Source of the DNA: Herbidospora mongoliensis
GTDB lineage: Bacteria; Actinomycetota; Actinomycetes; Streptosporangiales; Streptosporangiaceae
Assembly: GCF_001570545.1 (NCBI RefSeq)
Contig: NZ_BBXD01000012.1
Span: forward strand, 399,194 to 463,193
Length of the DNA: 64,000 nt
Reading direction: 5' to 3'
The position numbers were made by a program, and so were the translations under genes. Positions 27,842 to 36,516 of the stretch are shown piece by piece (within the stretch, counting starts at the first letter, position 1; each line of letters starts with the position of its first letter). The notes under the pieces were generated by a model. It was given only the letters and a program-made list of their open reading frames with translations, was not told the origin of the DNA and ran no database searches.

Positions 27842-28726
27842 ATGGAAGAGCTTCGCGCCCTGCTGAACCGGCACGCCCGTCCCGACTGGACCACCCCCAT
27901 CGACGGGGTGCTCATCTCCAAGGTCGATCGGTCAGATCCGCCCGAGACGTCCATGTCCGGCATGGTGCTGGCGCTCATCGCGCAGGGGGAGAAGCGGCTC
28001 GCGCTCGGCGACCGGGTCTACGACTACCGCGCCGGCCAATACCTCGTCGCCTCCGTCGACCTGCCGGTCACCGGCCGGTTCGTGGGTGCGAGCAGGGACG
28101 AACCCGCGCTCGGGTTCGGGCTGGTGCTGAAACCCGAGGCGGTGGCCGAGCTGCTGCTGGCTGCCGGGCCGGGCGACCTCCCGCGCGAGCCGGGCGGCGC
28201 TCCCTCGGGGCTGGCGGTCAGTGACGCGTCACCCGAACTGCTCGACGCCGTGGTGCGGCTGCTGCGGCTGATCGACCGGCCGCGTGACCGGGCGGTGCTG
28301 GCGCCGCTGGTCATCAGGGAGATCCTCTGGCTGGTGGCGACCGGGCCGCAGGGCGGCGTGGTGCGGCAGCTCGGGCTGGCCGACAGCGGGCTCAGCCACG
28401 TCGCGCGGGCGGTGCGGTGGATCAGGGACCACTACGCGCAGCCGTTCCGGGTCGAGGAGGTGGCGCGGCTGTCCGGGATGAGCGTGTCGGCGTTCTACCG
28501 CAACTTCCAGGCGGTCACCGCGATGAGCCCCATCCAGTTCCAGAAGCAGATCCGTCTCCAGGAGGCCCGGCTGCTGCTGACCACCAGCCCCGGCGACATC
28601 GCCGGGGTGGGGCACCGCGTGGGCTACGACAGCCCGTCACAGTTCAGCCGGGAGTACCGGCGCCAGTTCGGCACCCCGCCCAGCCAGGACACCACGCTGC
28701 CGCGTCTGGCCGCCGCCCTGCCGTGA
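27842..28726 (+). CDS. AraC-family transcriptional regulator
   Basis: The 294-residue protein has an AraC_N cupin-like sensor (residues about 20-175, with GQYLVASVDLPVTG). Two C-terminal helix-turn-helices follow, FRVEEVARLSGMSVSAFYRNF and GDIAGVGHRVGYDSPSQFSREY. The last ends in the usual FG-P hinge (QFGTPP). It probably activates the divergent ABM gene and perhaps itself. The start is ATG at 27842. Confidence 0.88.
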   Translation: MEELRALLNRHARPDWTTPIDGVLISKVDRSDPPETSMSGMVLALIAQGEKRLALGDRVYDYRAGQYLVASVDLPVTGRFVGASRDEPALGFGLVLKPEAVAELLLAAGPGDLPREPGGAPSGLAVSDASPELLDAVVRLLRLIDRPRDRAVLAPLVIREILWLVATGPQGGVVRQLGLADSGLSHVARAVRWIRDHYAQPFRVEEVARLSGMSVSAFYRNFQAVTAMSPIQFQKQIRLQEARLLLTTSPGDIAGVGHRVGYDSPSQFSREYRRQFGTPPSQDTTLPRLAAALP

Positions 28727-28852
28727 GCGGATATGGCCACGCTGCCGCGTTCCGCGCCCCCTGATCCGTCGTTGCGGGGGTCCGGGCGCGCGGCCGGTTG
28801 GCGCCGGAAACGGCGAGTTCCCGGGCGGTGGGCGGGGCCGGGGTAGGCGGAG

Positions 28853-28890
28853 CCGTAACGGAGAAAAGGGCTTTTAAGAGGCGGTTACGG
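28853..28890. terminator. Bidirectional-type stem-loop between AraC and helicase-associated gene
   Basis: CCGTAAC (28853-28859) pairs with GTTACGG (28884-28890), and AAAAG (28864-28868) with CTTTT (28871-28875) inside the loop. The structure includes the stop codon of the minus-strand gene (28874-28876). It lies 127 bp after the plus-strand AraC stop. A shared terminator is plausible. The 147-bp gap holds nothing else I recognise. Confidence 0.4.
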
Positions 28891-31249
28891 ACGCTATCTC
28901 GTTGAGGGGGAACTCCAGGTAGTCGCCGGCTTCCTCGCACCAGGCGTCGAGGAAACCGCTGTGCAGTTCGCCGTGGCTGACGGTTGCCGTGACCCCGTCG
29001 GACAGGGTGATCAGCGCGCGGACGCCGCGGTCGACGACGAAGCCCAGGAGCGACTGCTGCGCGGTCGGCAGGCGGCTGGCCATGCGGCCTATCAGGGCCC
29101 AGGTCTGGACGATCTGGCGCTCGTCTTCACGGTTCTTGATCAGGCGTTTGGCGTGTTCGTGGGGGTCGGGCGGGGGCTCGGTCAGCATGGGCGGCGGGTC
29201 GAGTTCGGCGACCCGGCCGCCCGGCAGCAGGATCAACCGGCCGCCCTGCGGCTCGCGCCGTATCTCGATGTCACCGGTGTCGTTGACGGGGACGGGGGCG
29301 TAGCCCGCTTCGCGCAGGGCGTGGAGGGTGCGGTCGGCGGGGGCGGAGCTGGCCAGCACGGTCGGGGCGAGCTGCCGCAGGCCCAGTTTGGCCAGCTTGC
29401 GGTGCCCGGCGATCTCGGCCAGCAGACCGGGGTCGGAGCCCTGGACGATGCAGCCGACCGAGGTCACGGTCACCTCGCCGTGGCGGCGGGCGACGTCGTT
29501 GATCAGGTAGGTGAGCGGCTGGGGGAGGGTGCCGACCTGGGCGAGCTCGTCGAGCAGCTCGTCGGCGGTCGACCCGGCGTCGAGGGCCCGGCGGACGGTC
29601 GCGGCGCTGAACCGCCAGATCGATGCGGCGCCCTTGGCCTCGCGGGTGGCCACCCGGTCGAGCAGCGAGGCCAGCTCGACCGCAGGGGGGCCGGTGACCA
29701 CGGCGGTCAGGTCGGCGCCGAACAGCGCGGTGCGCTGCGCGCTGGCCAGCGCCCGGGTGGACGTCTCGGCCAGCGCCGGGTCATGTTCGACCTCGGGCGC
29801 GGTGTCGTCGTTCTCGTCGCCGGAGACCGGGCCGAGCGAGGCGAGCGCGCGGCCGAGGTCGGTGAGGGAGTCGAGGGCGGTCAGGCCGAGCACCCGCGAC
29901 TCCTCCAGGATGCCGGGCGTGCACTCGGCGAGCAGTTCGCGGTCGAGCAGCGGGGCCCGCCAGTGCACCGACTGCACGAGTTCCTGGAGCGTGGCGAAGC
30001 CCTGACCGGGCTCGACGTCGGTCAGGGCGCCGAGTACGGCCCGGCGGATGCGGGCGATGGTCTCTCCGGCCGGGTCGTCGCCCAGGACGACCGGGTAGCG
30101 GCCGTCGGTGCGGCGCAGCGACGAGCGCTCCATCCGCCACCACGCGGCCAGCAGCACGCGCAGCCGGTGGGGGGCGTCTTCGAGCCGCCAGGAGTCGAAG
30201 CGCTCGGTCGGCGCCAGGCCGCCGGCCTTCTCGTCGAGGGCGAGCAGCCGGGCGACCGCGCAGACCTCGATGAGCAGCCGGATCTCCTCTTCGGAGGTGC
30301 CGGTCTCCTTGGCGACGCGGCGGATCTCGCGCACGCCGACGCCGCCGTTCTTCAGCAGCGGGAGCGTGGTCTTGTCGGTGTTCTCCAGCAGGGCGGTGGC
30401 GCGGTCGAGCAGATGCGGGGCGGCCAGCGCCATCGCCATGTCGACGGCGTCGCGGTCGACCGGGATCGTGGCGAGGTCGGGCGGATAGGGGGTGAACGGG
30501 CCGTGGTATTCGGGGCCGCGCAGGCCGAGGGCGACCTCGCGGGGCATCTCGGCGACGTCCCACTGGGTGCGGAACAGCAGGCCCCGATCCTGGGCCCACT
30601 TCTCCGGGGTGCCGGGGTTGACGAAGCGGTTGCCGTCGACGCTGCGGACCGGGCCGTCCCAGGCGAAGTCGTCGAGCAGGCCGACGGTTCCCTCGGGGGC
30701 GGAGGCCAGCAGGTCGCCGAGCTTGTCGGAGTCGCTGAGCAGGGCGGTCACCCGGGCCACCATCTGGCGTTTGCCGCCCGCCGGGGCGATGCCCAGGGTC
30801 CGGCACATGCGCCGCAGCCCTTCGGCGTTCAGCGCCCACGACTCCAGGTAGCCATGGAGAGGTTCACCGAGGCCGCACGGGGCGGTCCACCAGCGGGCCA
30901 CCGCCTCGGCCAGGTGGATGCGACCGTCGGAGGCGGGCCAGGCCAGCGCGCAGTCGTAGAGCCGGTCGAGCCACGGGATCACCTCGGATGTGGACACGCC
31001 GAGGAACCGGGCCAGTTCGTCTTCCGTCGGGCGGCCGCCGATGACCAGGCACGCCTGCAGAAGTTCCAGAGGGGGCAGAGGGAGGCCGCGCATGACCTCC
31101 ATGACCGCGAACGTGTTGCCGAGTCGCTGCGCGAGGGCATCGATCCGCCGGGGCCAGGGCGGGGCGATCGCGTCCGGGCGGTTGGCCAGGACGCGCGCGA
31201 GCCGGTCTTCGTCGAGATTTGTCAGCCAGGCGATTAGGTGATCGTCCAT
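28874..31249 (-). CDS. Helicase-associated (XPB/Ssl2-like N-terminal, Helicase_C_3) domain protein
   Basis: The 791-residue protein belongs to the large actinobacterial helicase-associated family. It starts with winged-helix-like repeats (ELLQACLVIGGRPTEDELARFLG, GGKRQMVARVTALL). It ends with the conserved Helicase_C_3 region, around LRQLAPTVLASSAPADRTLHAL and WALIGRMASRLPTAQQSLLGF. There is no Walker A or DEAD motif, so it is not itself a helicase. In relatives it accompanies an XPB-type DNA helicase; none is adjacent here. ATG at 31249 or GTG at 31252 are both possible. A -10-like TATCTT (minus strand, 31304-31309) may be its promoter. Confidence 0.8.
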   Translation of the reverse strand: MDDHLIAWLTNLDEDRLARVLANRPDAIAPPWPRRIDALAQRLGNTFAVMEVMRGLPLPPLELLQACLVIGGRPTEDELARFLGVSTSEVIPWLDRLYDCALAWPASDGRIHLAEAVARWWTAPCGLGEPLHGYLESWALNAEGLRRMCRTLGIAPAGGKRQMVARVTALLSDSDKLGDLLASAPEGTVGLLDDFAWDGPVRSVDGNRFVNPGTPEKWAQDRGLLFRTQWDVAEMPREVALGLRGPEYHGPFTPYPPDLATIPVDRDAVDMAMALAAPHLLDRATALLENTDKTTLPLLKNGGVGVREIRRVAKETGTSEEEIRLLIEVCAVARLLALDEKAGGLAPTERFDSWRLEDAPHRLRVLLAAWWRMERSSLRRTDGRYPVVLGDDPAGETIARIRRAVLGALTDVEPGQGFATLQELVQSVHWRAPLLDRELLAECTPGILEESRVLGLTALDSLTDLGRALASLGPVSGDENDDTAPEVEHDPALAETSTRALASAQRTALFGADLTAVVTGPPAVELASLLDRVATREAKGAASIWRFSAATVRRALDAGSTADELLDELAQVGTLPQPLTYLINDVARRHGEVTVTSVGCIVQGSDPGLLAEIAGHRKLAKLGLRQLAPTVLASSAPADRTLHALREAGYAPVPVNDTGDIEIRREPQGGRLILLPGGRVAELDPPPMLTEPPPDPHEHAKRLIKNREDERQIVQTWALIGRMASRLPTAQQSLLGFVVDRGVRALITLSDGVTATVSHGELHSGFLDAWCEEAGDYLEFPLNEIASVTAS

Positions 31250-31541
31250 CACAGATCTCTCAGGGCCTCGGGAAGCCGCGGTGGTGGAGACGCACGTGAG
31301 ATCAAGATATTCGGCACCCTGGGCGACGAAAAGGTCATTCTCCTGTTCTCCCCCCTCCCCGCGAGCGTGCTGGACTCCACCTCAGCACAGGATCACGCGA
31401 TAGGAAGGCGATCCCGGATACTCAATGGGGAATTCCTGGCCGTGCGTTAACACTCGTCCCAAAGGCATCAAAGATCGTCGGCCAAGGGGTGCTCCCGCAT
31501 GGTCCGGGCCACACGGGAGCACCCCTCAGCCGGCGAGCGAT
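31250..31541. other. 292-bp non-coding gap between helicase-associated gene and anti-sigma-like ATPase gene
   Basis: I see no convincing gene here; a 70-codon plus-strand frame (31238-31450) lacks recognisable features and a ribosome site. The left end should hold the promoter of the 791-residue gene. The minus strand has TTTTCG and TATCTT 17 bp apart, ending at 31304. The right end holds a strong hairpin, listed separately. Confidence 0.5.
31486..31525 (-). terminator. Strong hairpin terminator
   Basis: GGGGTGCTCCCG (31486-31497) pairs perfectly with CGGGAGCACCCC (31514-31525) across a 16-nt loop. It lies 17 bp beyond the stop of the minus-strand ATPase gene, the right place for its terminator. 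There is no U-tract, as is common in actinomycetes. Confidence 0.6.
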
Positions 31542-32060
31542 TCACCCGAGGACGGCCCAGACGGCCTTTCCCTGGGGGGCGAGCGGCGACCAGCCCCACC
31601 GCATGCTGATCGATTCGACGATGTGCAGACCGAGCCCGCCCGGTTCGAACGGGGCCGCCTCGCGCAGCACCGGCGTGGCCGAGCCCGGGTCGGTGAGCGC
31701 GCACGCGACGAAGGCACCGCGCCGGATCAACGCCAGCCTGATCACTTCGCGCCGGTGACGGCCGCAGATCTCCAGACCGTGACGCAGCGCGTTCGTGGCG
31801 AGCTCGGAGACGACCAACTCCATTCCGTCACACAGGTCGCCCAGGTCCCATCCGGTGAGCGTCCCGGTCGCGAAGCTGCGGGCGCTGTGGACCGAGTCGG
31901 CCCGTGGCGGAAGGACGAAAGTGGCGGCCTGAGAAGGGGAAAAGGCAGGCAGGAGGTCACGCGCGGGTTCGGGCCACCAACCGACGGGGGGCCACCAATC
32001 GAGTGCCGACCATTCGAGGACCGTGTGCACGAGATCATGATGGGGCACGGTCTCGTGCAT
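31542..32060 (-). CDS. Anti-sigma-factor-like ATP-binding protein (HATPase_c_2)
   Basis: The protein is about 172 residues, with the RsbW/SpoIIAB-type GHKL ATPase core. The N box is ELVVSELATNALRHG, followed by DPGSATPVLRE and the G box GGLGLHIVESIS. The helix before it (SVHSARSFATGTLTGWDLGDL) is typical of the short actinomycete kinases that sit beside XRE/DUF397 genes. The start is uncertain: ATG at 32060 keeps all conserved parts but lacks a clear ribosome site. TTG at 32114, behind AGGG, is an alternative. It is divergent from the XRE regulator. Confidence 0.75.
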   Translation of the reverse strand: MHETVPHHDLVHTVLEWSALDWWPPVGWWPEPARDLLPAFSPSQAATFVLPPRADSVHSARSFATGTLTGWDLGDLCDGMELVVSELATNALRHGLEICGRHRREVIRLALIRRGAFVACALTDPGSATPVLREAAPFEPGGLGLHIVESISMRWGWSPLAPQGKAVWAVLG

Positions 32061-32184
32061 GTGCAACAGCGGATGCACGTGCAGATGGTCGTTGCAGGCG
32101 CTACCGTTACCCAAAACGACCCTGGGACGAAAGGGGCGATCTTTGACAGACTGTAGTTCAGTCCACATACCGGAGGAATGACTC

Positions 32185-33066
32185 GTGTCCATCGACCCGC
32201 CAGGTTCCGGCTCCACCGTCCGGCGCATCATGCTCGGCGCCAGTCTCCGGAGACTGCGCGAGGACCGGGACCTCACCCGAGAAGAGGCCGGATTCCACAT
32301 CCGGGCCTCTGAATCGAAGATCAGCCGAATGGAACTCGGCCGGGTCGGATTCAAGACACGAGATGTCGAAGACCTGCTCACCCTGTACGGCGTCAGCGAC
32401 GACGCCGAACGGCGGCAGCTTCTGGAGATGGTCCGGGAGGCCAACACCCCTGGTTGGTGGCACAAGTTCGGCGAGGTGTTGCCGGGCTGGTTCGTCACCT
32501 TCATCGGGTTGGAAGAGGCCGCCAGCGTGATCCGCACCTACGAGGTGCAGTTCGTGCCCGGTCTGCTCCAGACGCACCAGTACGCGCGCGCGGTCATCCG
32601 GCTCGGGTTCCCCGACGCCCCCGATGACGAGATCGAACGCCGCGTGCATGTGCGGATGCAGCGACAGGAGCGGCTGGCCCATGCGGGCGGCCCGCGCCTG
32701 TGGGCGGTCATCGACGAGGCCGCACTCCGCCGGCCGATCGGGGGGCCCAAGATCATGCGCGAGCAGATCGAGCATCTGCTCGACGTGGCGCGGCTGCCCA
32801 ACATCACTCTGCAGGTGATGCCGTTCCGCTTCGGCATGCACGCCGCCGAGGGCGGGGCCTTCACCATCCTGCGGTTTCCGGAGTCCGACCTTTCGGACGT
32901 GGTCTACGTCGAGCAACTCTGGGGCGCTCTGTACCTCGACAAACGCGAGGACATCGATCCTTACCTGACGGCCATGGAACAGCTCTGTGTGGAGAGCACC
33001 ACGCCGGGCGGGACCAGGGACCTGCTCGATGATCTTCTCAGAGAGAAAGTGTATGCAGACTTATAA
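32185..33066 (+). CDS. XRE-family regulator with DUF5753 domain (WhiJ-like)
   Basis: The 293-residue protein has an N-terminal helix-turn-helix (LRRLREDRDLTREEAGFHIR, SESKISRMELG) and the DUF5753 C-terminal domain, with FVPGLLQTHQYARAV, RQERLAHAG, WAVIDEAALRRPIGG and EGGAFTILRFPE. The family includes WhiJ and many paralogues linked to development and antibiotic control in Streptomyces. The start is GTG at 32185 with GGAGG 8 nt upstream. Its end overlaps the DUF397 gene by 14 nt, the usual partner arrangement. Confidence 0.92.
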   Translation: MSIDPPGSGSTVRRIMLGASLRRLREDRDLTREEAGFHIRASESKISRMELGRVGFKTRDVEDLLTLYGVSDDAERRQLLEMVREANTPGWWHKFGEVLPGWFVTFIGLEEAASVIRTYEVQFVPGLLQTHQYARAVIRLGFPDAPDDEIERRVHVRMQRQERLAHAGGPRLWAVIDEAALRRPIGGPKIMREQIEHLLDVARLPNITLQVMPFRFGMHAAEGGAFTILRFPESDLSDVVYVEQLWGALYLDKREDIDPYLTAMEQLCVESTTPGGTRDLLDDLLREKVYADL

Positions 33067-33286
33067 CGGGATGCCCGCCCACGCCCTCAACGGTGTCCAG
33101 TGGCGGAAGAGCCTGCACAGCAACTCCACGGGCAACTGTGTCGAGCTCGCCGAGCTGCCCGACGGCGGGGTCGCCGTCCGCAACTCCCGGTTCCCCGAGG
33201 GGCCGGCGCTCATTTACACGCGGGACGAGATCCGCGCACTCGTGCTGGGGGTCAAGGACGGGGAGTTCGACGGCCTGGTCGCGTAA
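33053..33286 (+). CDS. DUF397 small protein
   Basis: The 77-residue product matches DUF397: WRKSLHSNSTGNCVELAEL, then VAVRNSRFPEGPALIYTRDEI and a final FDGLVA. These proteins are encoded next to DUF5753 XRE regulators and are thought to modulate them. ATG at 33053 follows AGAGAGA and lies inside the regulator gene, so translation is coupled. Longer upstream starts are shadows of the regulator gene. Confidence 0.9.
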   Translation: MQTYNGMPAHALNGVQWRKSLHSNSTGNCVELAELPDGGVAVRNSRFPEGPALIYTRDEIRALVLGVKDGEFDGLVA

Positions 33287-33354
33287 CGTTCTTTTAACAC
33301 GAGGTTCGTTCACTTAACGGCTTTGGGCCGGGGGTGTAACACGGGTCAGGCAGC

Positions 33355-33636
33355 ATGGTTCCCATGCTGGACCAGATGACCCTGTACCCCGTCGCTGACG
33401 ACGTGCTCTTCGCACCCGGCGGCCGGGTCGTGATCAGGACCTACGGCGTCGCCTCCGCGGCCGATCCCACCGACGGCCGGCCGAGGTCGGTGGCCTACCG
33501 GACCTGGGTCACCGGAGTCCGCGACCAGCCCCGATATTGGCGCTGGGGACATTTCGAAGACGCCCGCCGGGGACACCGCAAGGTCCTCGAATGGCTCACG
33601 GGGCGCGGGCCGCAGCCCGCGCCCGTCAATCCCTAG
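33355..33636 (+). CDS. Small hypothetical protein
   Basis: The 93-residue product (or 90 from ATG at 33364) has no membrane segment or known motif. It is rich in aromatic residues near the end (QPRYWRWGHFEDARRGH). AGG lies just upstream. It follows the DUF397 gene by 68 bp, so it may belong to that locus. Codon use is normal for the window. I cannot assign a function. Confidence 0.55.
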   Translation: MVPMLDQMTLYPVADDVLFAPGGRVVIRTYGVASAADPTDGRPRSVAYRTWVTGVRDQPRYWRWGHFEDARRGHRKVLEWLTGRGPQPAPVNP

Positions 33637-34239
33637 TCAGCGGACCGGGGAGTTCCAGCTCAGGATCACACGTTCGCCATGCTCGAAACCCAGCGAGCAG
33701 TAGGTGCCGGTGTCGAGCCGGAGCAGCCGCCCCTCGGAGGCGGGCAGGCCGAGCCAGCGGGCCGCCAGCACCCGCAGGAGATGGCCGTGGGCCACGAGCA
33801 GCACCGAACTGTCTTCTCCGGTGAGCGCGCCGACGGCCCGGGTGATCGCCCGGTCGGCGCGTTCACCCACGTGGTCGACGCTCTCGCCCGGGTGGGCCGA
33901 GTCGCCCGGGATGACGCCGTCACGCCAGATGTACCACCCGGGGATCGTCTCCCTGATGGTGGCCGTGGTGACGCCCTCGTAGCCGCCGTAGTCCCATTCC
34001 CACAGGTCGGGGTCGGTCTCCCAGTGGGCGAGCCCGGCCAGCTCGGCCGTTCTGGCCGCCCGCTGGGCCGGGCTGACCAGGGTCAGCGCGAAGTCGTGGC
34101 CCTTGACGACGGCATCGAGGGCCCGCGCCTGCGCCTCGCCGTGAGGCGTCAGGGGGATGTCGGTCCGCCCGGTGTGGCGGCCGATTCTGCTCCATTCGGT
34201 CTCGCCGTGGCGCAGCAGGATGATGTTCACCAGCCCCAT
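33637..34239 (-). CDS. Histidine phosphatase family protein (phosphoglycerate-mutase-like)
   Basis: The 200-residue enzyme has the RHGE catalytic motif (LLRHGETEW), then TDIPLTPHGEAQA, a mid-protein Glu in DLWEWDYGGYEG and the second His in VLLVAHGHLLRVLA. The substrate could be a sugar phosphate or phosphorylated metabolite. ATG at 34239 starts MGLVNIILL. It is divergent from the Gfo/Idh/MocA oxidoreductase (64 bp) and abuts the hypothetical gene stop at 33636. Confidence 0.88.
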   Translation of the reverse strand: MGLVNIILLRHGETEWSRIGRHTGRTDIPLTPHGEAQARALDAVVKGHDFALTLVSPAQRAARTAELAGLAHWETDPDLWEWDYGGYEGVTTATIRETIPGWYIWRDGVIPGDSAHPGESVDHVGERADRAITRAVGALTGEDSSVLLVAHGHLLRVLAARWLGLPASEGRLLRLDTGTYCSLGFEHGERVILSWNSPVR

Positions 34240-34303
34240 GATGGCCGCTACACCATCGATAGTCTCTGATCGAGGACGTGTCGCGACAAAAGGGGGCAGG
34301 CTT

Positions 34304-35176
34304 GTGGAACCGGTATCTGTGGGGCTGATCGGGGCCGGGCCGTGGGCGGACATGATCCACGCGCCGAAACTCGCCGCGGGCCCCGACACCCGGTTGGCCG
34401 GGATCTGGGCCCGCCGTCCCGATGCCGCGCGCGAACTGGCCGCCAAGAACGGCACCCGCGCGTTCGAGCTGCTCGACGAACTCTTCGACCACTGCGACGC
34501 GGTGGCGTTCTGCGTGCCCCCGGGCGTCCAGGCCGAGCTGGGGGTGCTGGCCGCGCGGGCCGGGAAGGCCCTGCTGCTGGAGAAGCCCCTGGCCGACAGT
34601 CTCGACGGCGCGCTGCGGCTGGCCGAGGCGGTCGCCGAGTCGGGCGTGGCCACGCAGATGGTCTTCTCCTTCCGGTACGCCGCCGCGACCGAGTCGTTCC
34701 TCGCCCAGGTCGCCGGGATCGAGCCGTTCGGCGGTTACGCGGCCAACATCGGCGGCGCGCTGCACGGCGGCCCGTTCGCCACGCCGTGGCGGCTGGAGCG
34801 TGGCGCGATCCTCGACGTCGGGCCGCACATGATCGACCTGCTCGACGCGGCGCTGGGGCCGATCTCCGGGGTGCGGGCCCACGGCAACTCCCTCGGCTGG
34901 GTCGGGCTGCTGCTGGAACACGAGACGGGCGCGGTCAGCGAGGCGTCGCTGACCATGGCCGCGACCGGCGACCTGCCCGACGCGCGGGTCGAGGTGTTCG
35001 GCAGGCACGGGTCGGCCACCCTGTTCGGGGCCATGCTGGGCGACGACGCCTTCAGCCGGATGGTGGCCCAGTTCGCCCAGACGGTCAGGAGCGGCGGCGG
35101 CCACCCGCTCGACGCGGCCCACGGGCTGCGCCTGCAGCGGGTCATCGCGGAAGCGGAGCGGCAGCTCTCCGCCTGA
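34304..35176 (+). CDS. Gfo/Idh/MocA-family oxidoreductase
   Basis: The 290-residue NAD(P)-dependent dehydrogenase has an N-terminal Rossmann motif, VGLIGAGPWADMIHAP, and the EKPLA motif in LLLEKPLADSL, whose Lys is catalytic. The C-terminal domain has GAILDVGPHMIDLLDAA, where the His is usually catalytic. GTG at 34304 behind AGGGGG fits. The family acts on sugars, inositols and related polyols; the substrate here is unknown. It overlaps the convergent acyltransferase gene by 35 bp. Confidence 0.87.
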   Translation: MEPVSVGLIGAGPWADMIHAPKLAAGPDTRLAGIWARRPDAARELAAKNGTRAFELLDELFDHCDAVAFCVPPGVQAELGVLAARAGKALLLEKPLADSLDGALRLAEAVAESGVATQMVFSFRYAAATESFLAQVAGIEPFGGYAANIGGALHGGPFATPWRLERGAILDVGPHMIDLLDAALGPISGVRAHGNSLGWVGLLLEHETGAVSEASLTMAATGDLPDARVEVFGRHGSATLFGAMLGDDAFSRMVAQFAQTVRSGGGHPLDAAHGLRLQRVIAEAERQLSA

Positions 35177-36389
35177 GCAGCAGGGCCATCCCCAGAGCGA
35201 GCGCGGCGCTGCCGGCGGCCGGGACGAACGTGCCCGGGGTGAACCCGGTGACGGTCAGGGTGAGCAGCCCCGCCGCCGACAGCCCGACCGCCGTGACCGT
35301 TCTGAGCGGGGTCGAACTCGTGGGGGGCGCGGCCTCGAACCGGCCGAACAGGGCGGTCAGCACGGTCAGGACCAGCGCCAGCCAGCCCAGCCAGATCGGC
35401 AGCAGCATCCACCAGGTCGCCGACCACGGCTCGGGGGTCTGCGCGCCGAAGCCGAGGAACGCGACGCCGCCGACGGTGATGAGCGCGGTCATGTGCCACA
35501 GGTAGAAGGTCATCATGCGGGGCGCCAGCCAGCGCAGCACCGGCGCGGGCAGCGCCCGGTTCAGCCGTTCCCGCGCCCACAGCGCCAGGCCGAGCTGACC
35601 GGCGAACACCGCGAGCATCACCGCGCTGGGCGGGGCCATGTTGCTGGGGCTTCCCGGCATCCCGATCATGCTGGCCGGGTAGGGGCCGGCGATCACCATG
35701 GCCGCCGTCAGGCCGAACCCGGCCGCCGCCAGCGTCAGGGCCCGCCTGCCGGTGAGGGCGCCGAGTCTGCCCTGGGCGTAGAGGAACCCGATCTGGTGGA
35801 CGGCGAGCCAGACGAACGCGACGTTCAGATATCCGGCGGCCTCGAACCCGGAGAAGCGCACCCAGTCGACGGCGAACGCGCCGGCGGCGAGCAGCGGGAG
35901 CAGGACCCTGGCGTCGAGGCGGGCGAGCAGCGGCGTGGTGACGACGGCGAGCAGGTAGACGGCGAGGAACCAGAGGAGCTGGCCGACCAGCCTCGAAGCG
36001 ACGTCGAGGGGCTGAGCCGGGATGCCGAGCGCGCCCAGCAGGTAGGGCAGCGGCAGCCACACCGCGATCAGCGGCAGCACCGGCCAGCCGAGCCGGACCA
36101 CCCGTTTGCCGATCCACTTCTCGGCGCTCTGCGGCTTCGACACCCAGCTCAGGTAGTTGGCGGCGCCCCCGGCGAAGAACACCAGCGGCATCACCTGGCT
36201 GATCCACGTGACCAGCGGCACCGACGCCAGCGCGTTGCCGGTGACCAGGTCGCCGCCCCGGTCGATGAGCACCGGCATCGTCCAGTGCTGGACCACGACG
36301 AGCACCATGCCGAGCACCCGCAGCACATCGACGAACGGGTCACGCGGCGAGGCCACGGGTGGGACCGGATGGGGGAGCGTCATCGACAT
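35142..36389 (-). CDS. Acyltransferase-3-family membrane protein
   Basis: The 415-residue protein has about ten hydrophobic helices and the family's early motif, FVDVLRVLGMVLVVVQHW, whose His is the proposed catalytic residue. Further segments are VFFAGGAANYLS and MTFYLWHMTALI. Such enzymes transfer acetyl or other acyl groups to extracellular glycans, lipids or antibiotics. No glycan genes surround it. The start is ATG at 36389, or the in-frame ATG at 36383. It lies 127 bp downstream of the response-regulator gene on the same strand. Confidence 0.85.
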   Translation of the reverse strand: MSMTLPHPVPPVASPRDPFVDVLRVLGMVLVVVQHWTMPVLIDRGGDLVTGNALASVPLVTWISQVMPLVFFAGGAANYLSWVSKPQSAEKWIGKRVVRLGWPVLPLIAVWLPLPYLLGALGIPAQPLDVASRLVGQLLWFLAVYLLAVVTTPLLARLDARVLLPLLAAGAFAVDWVRFSGFEAAGYLNVAFVWLAVHQIGFLYAQGRLGALTGRRALTLAAAGFGLTAAMVIAGPYPASMIGMPGSPSNMAPPSAVMLAVFAGQLGLALWARERLNRALPAPVLRWLAPRMMTFYLWHMTALITVGGVAFLGFGAQTPEPWSATWWMLLPIWLGWLALVLTVLTALFGRFEAAPPTSSTPLRTVTAVGLSAAGLLTLTVTGFTPGTFVPAAGSAALALGMALLLRRRAAAPLPR

Positions 36390-36426
36390 CGGGGGGCCGC
36401 CTTAGGGGAGGATCACGTCCCCTTCA

Positions 36427-36482
36427 GCGTTCCGGGAACGCCTCCCGAAGTCGGTCCCGCGAGCACCCGTCTCGGCAGACGG
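36427..36482. promoter_or_regulatory. Palindrome and hairpin between response regulator and acyltransferase genes
   Basis: GCGTTCC-G-GGAACGC (36427-36441) is a perfect 15-bp palindrome 38 bp upstream of the acyltransferase start, a good operator candidate. CCGTCT-CGGC-AGACGG (36467-36482) is a hairpin just past the response-regulator stop and may terminate that operon. Confidence 0.45.
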
Positions 36483-36516
36483 CTTTCCGTACCCCGATGG
36501 TGTAGCCCGCACTACC

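Noticed and set aside
31238-31450. 70-codon plus-strand frame in the 292-bp gap
   Set aside because: There is no ribosome site or recognisable motif, and it overlaps the start of the divergent gene.
35142-35176. Possible frameshift at the oxidoreductase/acyltransferase junction
   Set aside because: Both proteins end with normal family termini; it is a plain 35-bp convergent overlap.
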